From positions 143,861 to 207,860 of the forward strand of contig CAYPNP010000006.1 of assembly GCA_964412195.1 (NCBI GenBank): 64,000 nucleotides of DNA. Direction: 5' to 3'. This stretch comes from CAYPNP01 sp964412195. Its GTDB lineage: Bacteria > Acidobacteriota > JAAYUB01. Made by a program: the position numbers and the translations under genes. Below the pieces are notes generated by a model, which was not told the DNA's origin, did no database searches, and saw only the letters and a list, made by a program, of their open reading frames with translations. The stretch's first letter is position 1. Every line of letters begins with the position of its first letter. Shown here piece after piece: positions 14,936 to 22,629 of the stretch.

Positions 14936-17900
14936 TGTTGGGCGGAAACGCTTTCTCCTTCGACGGCGGCTCCAGCCGGCGCGGCCACTTCGGCGGGTTC
15001 TGCCGGATCTCCTCTTTCAGCAGCTCGATGGCCTTGTCCAACTGGGCGTCCCGGCCGGCCGCGAAGGCGTTGGGGTCCTCGTCCACGACGTAATCCGGGT
15101 TGAAGCCGTAGCCGTCCGGCAGCCATTGCCCCTCCGGCGTGAACGAGCCCTGGATCGGCGAGGCCACCGTGCCCCCGTCGATGGTCATGAACCCGGCCAC
15201 CGCCGCGAAGCCGCCCCACGTCCGCGTGCCCACGGTGGGGCCCAGCTTCATGGCGCGGAAACCGGTGCAGAAATACTCCCCGTCGGACGAGGTGTTCTCG
15301 TTGCAGACCGCCACCACCCGGCCGAGGAAGCCCGTCCGGTGGTAGGGCTCCGGCTGGCCGTAGCGGGACTGGTCGTACTCGAAGATCACCCGCCGCAGCC
15401 GCTCCAGCACCTGGCCGGAGGTGATCCCGCCGTGGTTGTAGCGCACGTCGATGACCAGGCCGTCCTTGTCCAGGTTGGCATAGAACCACTTCGACAGCTC
15501 CTCCATCCCGCTGCCGGACATGTCGGGCAGGTGGAGGTAGCCCAGGTTGGCGCCGCCGCGCTCCCGGACGTACTCCCGGTTCCGGGCCACCCAGCCGTAG
15601 TAGCGGGCTTGGGCGTCGCCGGGCATGGCCTTCACGCGCACCGTACGGGCCCCGTCGGCCGAGGGCTTGCCGTTGACCTGCAGGGTGACGGTCTTGCCGC
15701 CCTGGCCGATGAGCCGGGCCGCGGGGTCCTCGTCTCCGCGCAGGGCCGCGCCGTTGATGGTCAGCACATAGTCGCCTTCCTTGATCTTCAGGCCGGGGGC
15801 GAGCAGCGGCGAGCGGGCCTCGGTGTCGAAGCCGTCCCCCGGGTAGATCCGGGCGATCCGGAAGGCCTGGGCGGCCGCGTCCCAGGCCAGGTCGGCCCCG
15901 AGGGCGCCGATCCGCTGCGCGGGCGGCGGCGCGGGCCGGTCGTAGCCGCCCCGGACGAATTCGTGGGACACGTTCAGCTCGCCCTCCATGTCGCCGATGA
16001 CCCGGTTCAGCTCCTGCCGGCAGCCCACCGCGGGCAGCAGCGCCTCGTACTTGCGCCGGACCGCCTCCCAGTCCATGCCGTGCATCCTCGGGTCGTAGAA
16101 GGTGTCGCGGTGGTTGCGCCAGGCCTCCAGGAAGATCTGCCGCCACTCCAGCTCGGGGTGGACGTCGATCAGCCAGCCGTCGAGGCTCACCGCCTTGGTG
16201 TCCGCGGCCACCGGTGCGCCTGCGTCGGCCACCTGCAGGCCCCCCTTCGTCCGGACGGCGATCTTCTTGCCGTCCAGCGAGAGGGCGTAGGCCTGGACGC
16301 CGGAGGCCAGCTCGGCCTCCTTCTTTTTCTCGAAATCGTACATCTTCAGCTTGCCGCCCGGCGGGGGGGCGCCCGGCGCCGGCGGAGGCGCCGACTCGTC
16401 CTCGGCCAGGTACACCAGCTTTCCCGGCAGAGCCTCAAGCCGGGAGTATTTGCCGCCTTCGATGGGGATTTCCACGAGCCGCCCGGCGATGCCGTCCAGA
16501 TCGACCTTCACGTCCGGCAGCTTCGGCGGCGTGATGGGAGTTTCCCTGGCCGTCTTGCCCGTCTCGGCGGACTTGCCTTCCCCCGGCTTGACTTCGGCTG
16601 TCTTGGATTCGCCCGGCTTTTCCATCGCCGGCTTGGCCTCGGCGCCGGAGCCCGGCTCCTCGTCGCTTTCCACCGGCAGCGGAGACGGAGTTTCGGCGGC
16701 CAGGGTCAGCGCCCAGATCTTGGTGGTTTTGGAAAAGTCCGTCTGAAAATCGAATCCGTCCTCCTCGGCATTCACGTTCCGCTCGGTCAGGAAGTAGAGG
16801 TACTTGCCGGTCGGGTCGAAGACCGGCGCGCGGTCGCGGGTGGGCGGCCCGGTGAGCCGAGTGGCAGTCTGGCCGGCGATGTCGTAGAGGTAGAGCGAGG
16901 AAACGAACAGGCCCTCCGTCCGGGCGTAGGCCAGCCACTTGCCGTCGGGGGAGAAGCGGTATTCGGTGATCTCGGCCCAGTCGGACCGCGCCACCTCGGT
17001 TTTGGCGCGGCTGTCGACGTCGAGGAGCCACAACCGCTGGGCGTTGTCGTGGAACGCCAGCCGCTTGCTGTCGGGCGACCAGGCGACGCCTTCCAGGTGC
17101 AGGCCCGACTCGGCGGTCAGGCACTGCGGAGCGCTCCCGCCCGCGGCCGGCGCCAGCCACACGTTCTCCTCGCCGGAGCGGTCGGAGACGAAGGCGATCC
17201 ACTTGCCGTCGGGCGACCAGGCGGCCGCCTTGCCGCGGCTGCCGGGCATCGGCGCCACGGGTCGGACGTCGCCCTTCTCGGCGGGCAGGGTGAAGAGCTG
17301 GCCACGCTCCTCCACTAGCAGGCGCTTCCCCGAGGGCCCCAGGGAGAATTTCGAGCCGCGGCCGAGGGCGCCTGCCAGGGTGTGGGGCCGGGCGTGGATC
17401 CGGTCGGAGGCCAGCGCCAGCTTCACTTCCTGCTCCTGGCCGCTCGCGCAGTCGTAGACGCGCAGGCCGTTGCCGTATTCGAACACGATCCGCTTCCCGT
17501 CGCCGGATGGGGACTTCACGTCATAATCGGAGTGGTTCGTGACGCGGGCGGCCTGGCCGGTGCCGGTGTCGTACCGCCACAGGTTGGCCGTGCCGTCCTT
17601 CTCCGAAACGTAGTAGATGTCGCCGCCGGACCAGACGGGGTACTGCTCGTTGACTGCCTCGTCGTCGATCCGCCGGAAGGTCATCTTTTCCAGGTCGGCG
17701 ATCCAGACGTGGTTGGCCATGCCGCCCTTGTAGCGCTTCCAGTTGTGGTTCTCCAGCGGCAGGCGGCAGAAGGCGAGCCGCTTCCCGTCCGGGGCGAAGG
17801 AGCCCTGCGCCGCCCGCTCCATGGGCAGCGGTTCCGGCAAACCGCCGGCCGACGGGACGAGCCAGAGGCGCGGGCCGGTCTGGGGCAGCAGCCGCCCGGA

Positions 17901-18287
17901 GCGGAACAGGATCTTCGCGCCGTCGGGCGTCCAGCCCTCCATCTCGGCGCCGGCCGGGTCGTAGGTCACCCGCCGCGGCGCGCCGCCGTCGGCCGGCATG
18001 ACGTAGACGTCCTGGCCGCCGTCGTACTCGCCGGTAAAGGCGATCCACTTCCCGTCCGGCGAGAAGCGGGGGCCCCACTCGTTGCCTTCGAAGGTGGTGA
18101 GCCGCATCGCCAGGCCCGTGGACAGGAAGCCCAGCCACAGGTCGCCCTCGGCGCTGAACACGATCCGGTCGCCGTGGATGTCCGGCGTCCGGCACAGGTG
18201 GGGCGGCATGATCTGGGCGGCGGCCGCCAGCGCGGCGGCGCACAGGATCAGACAGAACAACAACGGGCGGATCCGGCAGTGCGACAT
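14931..18287 (-). CDS. Tricorn-like S41 family peptidase (copy 1)
   Basis: 1118 residues from the ATG at 18287; AAGGAGG lies 7 nt upstream, so an in-frame TTG at 18293 is not needed. A signal peptide (LLFCLILCAAALAAAAQ) precedes two consecutive beta-propeller regions (FSPDGKWIAFTGEYDGG, WSPDGKWIAFVSDRSGEEN, FSPDGKWLAYART). A charged Lys/Glu/Pro linker (about 545-595) is followed by an S41 catalytic core with a PDZ-like insert (IKEGDYVLTINGAALRG). Candidate active-site residues are Ser-His in LNVSHEF (about 773; Ser745-His746 of archaeal tricorn) and the nucleophile in ENTSSDGE (about 998), with GTRTWGG after it. Tricorn trims proteasome products in archaea; here the signal peptide implies an exported or periplasmic oligopeptidase. 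It is adjacent to a second, diverged copy. Confidence 0.9.
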   Translation of the reverse strand: MSHCRIRPLLFCLILCAAALAAAAQIMPPHLCRTPDIHGDRIVFSAEGDLWLGFLSTGLAMRLTTFEGNEWGPRFSPDGKWIAFTGEYDGGQDVYVMPADGGAPRRVTYDPAGAEMEGWTPDGAKILFRSGRLLPQTGPRLWLVPSAGGLPEPLPMERAAQGSFAPDGKRLAFCRLPLENHNWKRYKGGMANHVWIADLEKMTFRRIDDEAVNEQYPVWSGGDIYYVSEKDGTANLWRYDTGTGQAARVTNHSDYDVKSPSGDGKRIVFEYGNGLRVYDCASGQEQEVKLALASDRIHARPHTLAGALGRGSKFSLGPSGKRLLVEERGQLFTLPAEKGDVRPVAPMPGSRGKAAAWSPDGKWIAFVSDRSGEENVWLAPAAGGSAPQCLTAESGLHLEGVAWSPDSKRLAFHDNAQRLWLLDVDSRAKTEVARSDWAEITEYRFSPDGKWLAYARTEGLFVSSLYLYDIAGQTATRLTGPPTRDRAPVFDPTGKYLYFLTERNVNAEEDGFDFQTDFSKTTKIWALTLAAETPSPLPVESDEEPGSGAEAKPAMEKPGESKTAEVKPGEGKSAETGKTARETPITPPKLPDVKVDLDGIAGRLVEIPIEGGKYSRLEALPGKLVYLAEDESAPPPAPGAPPPGGKLKMYDFEKKKEAELASGVQAYALSLDGKKIAVRTKGGLQVADAGAPVAADTKAVSLDGWLIDVHPELEWRQIFLEAWRNHRDTFYDPRMHGMDWEAVRRKYEALLPAVGCRQELNRVIGDMEGELNVSHEFVRGGYDRPAPPPAQRIGALGADLAWDAAAQAFRIARIYPGDGFDTEARSPLLAPGLKIKEGDYVLTINGAALRGDEDPAARLIGQGGKTVTLQVNGKPSADGARTVRVKAMPGDAQARYYGWVARNREYVRERGGANLGYLHLPDMSGSGMEELSKWFYANLDKDGLVIDVRYNHGGITSGQVLERLRRVIFEYDQSRYGQPEPYHRTGFLGRVVAVCNENTSSDGEYFCTGFRAMKLGPTVGTRTWGGFAAVAGFMTIDGGTVASPIQGSFTPEGQWLPDGYGFNPDYVVDEDPNAFAAGRDAQLDKAIELLKEEIRQNPPKWPRRLEPPSKEKAFPPNK

Positions 18288-18499
18288 GGCCAAGCCTCCT
18301 TGTGCGATGGGAAGGATTCTATCCGGAACAGATCTCCGCGGCTATAGAAAACAGGCATTCGTCAATTCACGGCTCGCGACCGTCGCTGACGCTCCGGGTA
18401 CTGACCGGGCGCCGCCATGTCCCGGCGGGACAGTAAGGATTCCAGTACTCGAAGTTCGGCAAGGTGCCGCCAGAGTTTGGCCTTTCCGGATTCCGCCTG

Positions 18500-18575
18500 A
18501 ATGATTCTCTGTGTCCTTTGTGCCTCTGTGTTGAACGCTCCTCGCCAGGCTGGCGGACGCGGACTACGTATTCTT
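18500..18575. repeat. B word plus GTAG-REP-like half site
   Basis: tctgtgtcctttgtgcctctg (B word) is followed by ggctggcggacgcggactac, which resembles one arm of the GTAG-headed REP family (reverse orientation). It lies just downstream of the second tricorn-like gene. The remaining 18302-18500 shows no gene. Confidence 0.5.
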
Positions 18576-18579
18576 AACG

Positions 18580-21500
18580 CTACCGGTTCTGGTGGTAATC
18601 CGGGTACGCCGGCTTCTTGTGCACGGGCGGCGGGTTCTTGGCCAGCAGGTCCAGCGCCACCGCCACCGCCTTCTCCAGCTGCGGGTCGCGGCCGGCCTTC
18701 ACCGCCGCCGGGTCCATCTCCACCTCGACGTCCGGATCGACGCCGTGGTTTTCCACGTCCCAGGTCCCGTCGGGATTCCAGAACCCGCTCTGGGGCGCGC
18801 CGGTGAAGCCGCCGTCCTGGAGCGGCGCCGCACCGGCCATGCCCACCAGGCCGCCCCACGTCCGCATGCCCACCAGTGGGCCGATCCTGGCGGCGCGGAA
18901 GAGCCATGGCATCATGTCCCCGCCGGAGCCGGCGTACTCGTTGATGATCATGACCTTGGGGCCGTAGATGGAGCCGACCGGCGTGATGTAGTCCGCGCCG
19001 TCGCGGGCGGCGAAATAGCCCATCAGCGGGCGCCGCAGGTAGTCAATGACGTAGTCGGCGATGAGGCCGCCCTGGTTGAACCGCTCGTCGATCACCGCCC
19101 CGTCCTTGCCGATCTGGGCGAAATAGTAGCGGTTGAAATTGGTGTAGCCGCCGAGGTAGGTGTCGGGCAGGTAGACGTAGGCCAGCCGCCCGCCGCTCAG
19201 CTCGTCCACCTTGCGCCGGTTGCCCTCGATCCAGGCCAGGTTCCGCAGGCCGTATTCGCCCGGCACGGGCACGACGGTGACGTCGCGGGCGTCCTTGCCG
19301 TCAGGATTGGGCCCGACCTTGAGGACGACCTGCTTGCCGGCGGAGGCCTCGAAGAAGCCGTAGACCTCCTCGGAGGCCGGCACGTCGCGGCCGTTGACGG
19401 CGATCAGGTACTCGCCGGCTTTCACGTTCACGCCGGGCTGGGTCAGCGGCGCCTTCAACTGCGGGTTCCAGTTCTCGCCGTCGTAGATCCGGGCGAAGCG
19501 GTAGCGGCCGTTCTCGACGGTGAAGTCCGCGCCGAGCAGTCCCACCGGCACCGCCTGGACCTCGGGCTGGTCGCCGCCACCCACGAAGACGTGGCCGCAG
19601 GTCAGCTCGCCGAGCATCTCCTCGAAGAGGTAGTTCAGGTCCTGGCGGCTGGCGACGCCCTCCAGGTACGGCGCGTACTTCTTCTCCGCCGCCTGCAGGT
19701 CGAGGCCGTGGTGGTGGGGGTCGTAGAAGAAGTCGCGCTCGATCCGCCACACCTCGCGGTACATCTGCCTCCACTCGGTCAGCGGCTCGGAATAGACCTC
19801 CATTTCGCCGGTCTTGAGCACGCCCTTGCCCGGCTCGAACGGGCCGTCGGCGGAGGCGATGATCCACTGCGGCCCCAGGTTGAGCAGGACCTTTTCGCCG
19901 TTGGCGGACACGACGAGGCCGTTGACGCCGTCGGCGAACTTGTCGAGCTTCCGCTTGGACAGGTCGAACTTGTGCAGGGTCTGCGGCGGGCCGCCGAACG
20001 CCGGGATCACCAGGGCTCCCTCCAGCAGGAAGACCACGCCCTCCTTGCCGGCGGCCAGGGCGGTGTAGTTCTTCGCCGGTACCGGCAGGGCCAGGATCCG
20101 CTGGCTGATGCCCTCGAAATCGATGGCCACCTTCTCGGGCTCCTTCGCCTTCTCCTTTTCCGGCTCCTTCGGCTTTTCGCCGGCGGCGGCCGCCGCCTCC
20201 TTGCCTTCGGCCGGCTTGGCCGCCTCATCCTTCGGCTTTTCCGCTTCCTTGAGCTTCTCCTCGTCGCTCTCGGGAGCGAGCGGCGACGGGAGGTCCTTCC
20301 GCAGCACCACGACGTAGGCGCTGCGCGTGACCGGCCGGTCCATGCTGCTCATGTTGAGCCAGCCCGGCGTCAGGCCCACGTCGGTGCTGGCGGTGAAGTA
20401 CAGGTATTTCCCGCCCCGGTCGAATGCCGGGAACCGCGCGTCGCTGAGCCCGTCGGTGACCTGGGTCGCCTTGGCGTCCTCCAGGGAGTAGACGAACACC
20501 GCGCACATGTGGCTTTTGAGCTGCTTGGCGTAGGCGAGCCAGCGGCTGTCCGGCGACCAGCTCAGGACCCAGCTGAAGCGCGGGTTGAAGTACCAGGTCG
20601 TGTCCACCTTGACCGGCACGCCCTTTTCCACTTCGAGGTACCAGACGTTCAGTCGCTTGTCGGTGTAGGCGATCTTCTTGGAATCCGGCGACCACAGTGG
20701 GTTGTAAAAGAACGACGGCGGGGCGCCCAGGGCGATTTTCTTCACCTCGCCCTGTCCGCCCTGCTCGCGGATGTGCAGGGTGTACTCGCCCGACTCGTCG
20801 GAGAAGTAGGCGATCCATTTGCCGTCGGGGGACCAGGCGGGGTCGCGTTCCATGACGCCGGGCGTCCGGGTGAGGTTGCGGATGTCGCCCTTCTCGGCCG
20901 GCACCGTCAGGATCTCCCCCCGCGCCTCGAACACGGCGCGCGCGCCCGCCGGCGACACGTTGGCGTTGGCGATGCGCTCGCCGACCTTCACGTAGTGCGG
21001 GCGGACCTCGGGGAAGTCGCCCGCCAGGGTGACCGGCAGCGGCCGCTCCTTCCCCGAGCCGAGGTCGAGGAGGTGAAGGCCGCCGAACTGCTCGTAGGCG
21101 ATGGCGCCCGGCCCGGCGCAGGCCGCCTTGAAGTCGAGGCCGTCGTTCTTCAGGATCGGACTCACCTTCTTCGACTTCGTGTCGTAGACGAACAGGGTGA
21201 CCGGCCCGGACCGGTCGGAGAGGAAGTAGACCTTGTCGCCGATCCACATGGGGTTGGAGTCGTTGGAGTTGTCCCGCGGCACCTTGTCCACCTGGAGGCT
21301 GGCCAGGTCGACGATCCAGACCGGCGTGGTCTGCCCGCCCTGGTACCGTTTCCACGCCCGCTGCCACTGGGCCGTGGGGACGTAGGCCAGGCGCTTGCCG
21401 TCCGGCGAGAAGGAGGCCTGCACGCCACCCGGCAGAGGCAGCTCCTCGGGGAACCCGCCGCCGGCGGCCACCGTGAACAGGCGCGGCACCGGCGCGAAGC

Positions 21501-21897
21501 TGTTGCGCGTCGAGGAGAAGAGGATGCGTGCGCCGTCGGGCGTCCAGCCGAGCACCTGGTCGGCGGCCGGGTGGTGCGTCAGCCGCCGGGGGACGCCGCC
21601 GCCGGCCGGGATCACGTAGACGTCGGTGTTCCCGTCGTACTGCCCGGTGAAGGCCACCTGGGAACCGTCGGGGGAGAAGAAGGGATCCGACTCGATGCCG
21701 GCGCCCGTAGTCAGCCGGCGCGCCTCGCCACCCTCCCGCCCGACGGACCAGAGGTCGCCGGCGTAGGCGAAGACGACCTGGCTCCTGCTGAGCGTGGGCG
21801 ACTGGAGCAGCAGCGGCTTGTCGGCGGACAGGGCGAAAATCGCCGCGAGGGCGAGCAGGCCGGCAACGGCCAGGATCCGAAGCGGGGTGTTCCTCAT
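18580..21897 (-). CDS. Tricorn-like S41 family peptidase (copy 2)
   Basis: 1105 residues from the ATG at 21897, which has AGGAGG 6 nt upstream; the frame stays open far upstream but without coding character. Signal peptide (LRILAVAGLLALAAIFALSA), beta-propeller repeats (FSPDGSQVAFTGQYDGNTD, WSPDGKWIAYFSDESGEYT, WSPDSRWLAYA), and a Lys/Glu/Ala-rich linker (about 545-585) joining to the S41 core. The nucleophile Ser is in NEYAGSGGDMMPW (about 990), followed by GMRTWGGLVG. Where copy 1 and tricorn have Ser-His, this protein has Gly-His (LTCGHVFVGGG, about 765). It has a PDZ-like segment (VKAGEYLIAVNGRDV). It is probably exported like copy 1 and shares its orientation, about 290 bp upstream. Copy 3 at 45781 is its closer relative. 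Confidence 0.9.
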   Translation of the reverse strand: MRNTPLRILAVAGLLALAAIFALSADKPLLLQSPTLSRSQVVFAYAGDLWSVGREGGEARRLTTGAGIESDPFFSPDGSQVAFTGQYDGNTDVYVIPAGGGVPRRLTHHPAADQVLGWTPDGARILFSSTRNSFAPVPRLFTVAAGGGFPEELPLPGGVQASFSPDGKRLAYVPTAQWQRAWKRYQGGQTTPVWIVDLASLQVDKVPRDNSNDSNPMWIGDKVYFLSDRSGPVTLFVYDTKSKKVSPILKNDGLDFKAACAGPGAIAYEQFGGLHLLDLGSGKERPLPVTLAGDFPEVRPHYVKVGERIANANVSPAGARAVFEARGEILTVPAEKGDIRNLTRTPGVMERDPAWSPDGKWIAYFSDESGEYTLHIREQGGQGEVKKIALGAPPSFFYNPLWSPDSKKIAYTDKRLNVWYLEVEKGVPVKVDTTWYFNPRFSWVLSWSPDSRWLAYAKQLKSHMCAVFVYSLEDAKATQVTDGLSDARFPAFDRGGKYLYFTASTDVGLTPGWLNMSSMDRPVTRSAYVVVLRKDLPSPLAPESDEEKLKEAEKPKDEAAKPAEGKEAAAAAGEKPKEPEKEKAKEPEKVAIDFEGISQRILALPVPAKNYTALAAGKEGVVFLLEGALVIPAFGGPPQTLHKFDLSKRKLDKFADGVNGLVVSANGEKVLLNLGPQWIIASADGPFEPGKGVLKTGEMEVYSEPLTEWRQMYREVWRIERDFFYDPHHHGLDLQAAEKKYAPYLEGVASRQDLNYLFEEMLGELTCGHVFVGGGDQPEVQAVPVGLLGADFTVENGRYRFARIYDGENWNPQLKAPLTQPGVNVKAGEYLIAVNGRDVPASEEVYGFFEASAGKQVVLKVGPNPDGKDARDVTVVPVPGEYGLRNLAWIEGNRRKVDELSGGRLAYVYLPDTYLGGYTNFNRYYFAQIGKDGAVIDERFNQGGLIADYVIDYLRRPLMGYFAARDGADYITPVGSIYGPKVMIINEYAGSGGDMMPWLFRAARIGPLVGMRTWGGLVGMAGAAPLQDGGFTGAPQSGFWNPDGTWDVENHGVDPDVEVEMDPAAVKAGRDPQLEKAVAVALDLLAKNPPPVHKKPAYPDYHQNR

Positions 21898-22070
21898 GAG
21901 CATCCTCCTGTGTCGATTGATGGATCTCAACGCATTGACATGTTGAGTGATTTTACGTGTCGGAATCGGGAATGATTCGAGCGATGGCGGGGTCGCCCGC
22001 TTTCGCCGACCGCGGACACGATCGTAGAAGCGCGATAACTTGTTCCCGGGCTGGCAGACCGGAACTATGG

Positions 22071-22100
22071 GTAGCCCGCTTTCGCCGGACGCGGAACACG
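22071..22100. repeat. Single GTAG-headed REP-like site
   Basis: gtagcccgctttcgccggac then gcggaacac: GTAG followed by an imperfect hairpin and a GGAACA tail, as in the paired copies at 22460, 33724 and 40328. A more degenerate neighbour (cgcccgctttcgccgaccgc) lies near 21990-22012. Confidence 0.55.
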
Positions 22101-22132
22101 GGGCAGTTCTTATCCGCCATCCCTGAGTTTTC

Positions 22133-22363
22133 AGCCCGGAGGGCGTCCTAAAATAACCCCATGCGCGAGCATGGGGCAGAGCGCGAAATCCCCTGTGTTC
22201 CGGCTCTCCTCCCCGAGCCCGCTCGGGGGCGGCATATTCCGCGCAATCCATTCTTGTATGCCGCCCCTGGACGGGGCTCAGGGGAGCGAACCGGGAGATT
22301 CCCCTTGAACGGCGCTCCACCCCAGGCTGACGCCTGGGGTTATTTTGGTGCGCCCTGCGGGCT
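22133..22363. mobile_element. Transposase-less REPIN/BIME-like relative of the RAYT element
   Basis: 231 bp. The left end AGCCCGGAGGGCG, a CCTAAAATAACCCC segment and an atgcgcgagcat hairpin match the left end of the RAYT element at 40522 almost exactly. The right end, read in reverse, is AGCCCGCAGGGCG, AAAATAACCCC and a second hairpin, so the ends are inverted. Internal blocks (ccgagcccgctcgggggcgg, tatgccgcccc) are also shared. No ORF is credible inside. This fits a non-autonomous derivative mobilised by the RAYT. Confidence 0.8.
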
Positions 22364-22459
22364 GGGGGAGGCGATGGGCGCACCTCGTGCCAGTCGCAGA
22401 CTCTCCCGATATTTAGGCCTCGCGAGCCCAGAGGCTCATGACCCGGGTCCGGCGGATAC

Positions 22460-22535
22460 GTAGCCCGGGTCGGCCCGCTCCTGAACGTGATTGGGTTCGC
22501 ATCATCGTGTTCCGCGGCCGGCGGACGCGGACTAC
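22460..22535. repeat. Paired inverted GTAG-headed REP-like element
   Basis: Left arm gtagcccgggtcggcccgct; right arm, in reverse complement, gtagtccgcgtccgccggcc, each ending toward the centre in a gaac/ggaaca tail. The arms are inverted, about 76 bp end to end, as in REPIN structures. Confidence 0.7.
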
Positions 22536-22629
22536 CATACAAATCTCTTCCCGTCCCATGTGAACTCCGGTACAATCGCTCCGTTTGTTCCAACGAAATG
22601 TCACCATCCAGCCGTACAGGAGTGCTTCC

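Noticed and set aside
18302..18360. TTGACG/TATAGC promoter for tricorn copy 1
   Set aside because: The spacer is only 13 nt; no better pair was found, so it was not called.
18592..21975. 1127-codon plus-strand ORF antisense to tricorn copy 2
   Set aside because: The minus-strand frame has signal peptide, propeller and S41 motifs; the plus frame is a low-complexity Leu/Arg/Val/His shadow.
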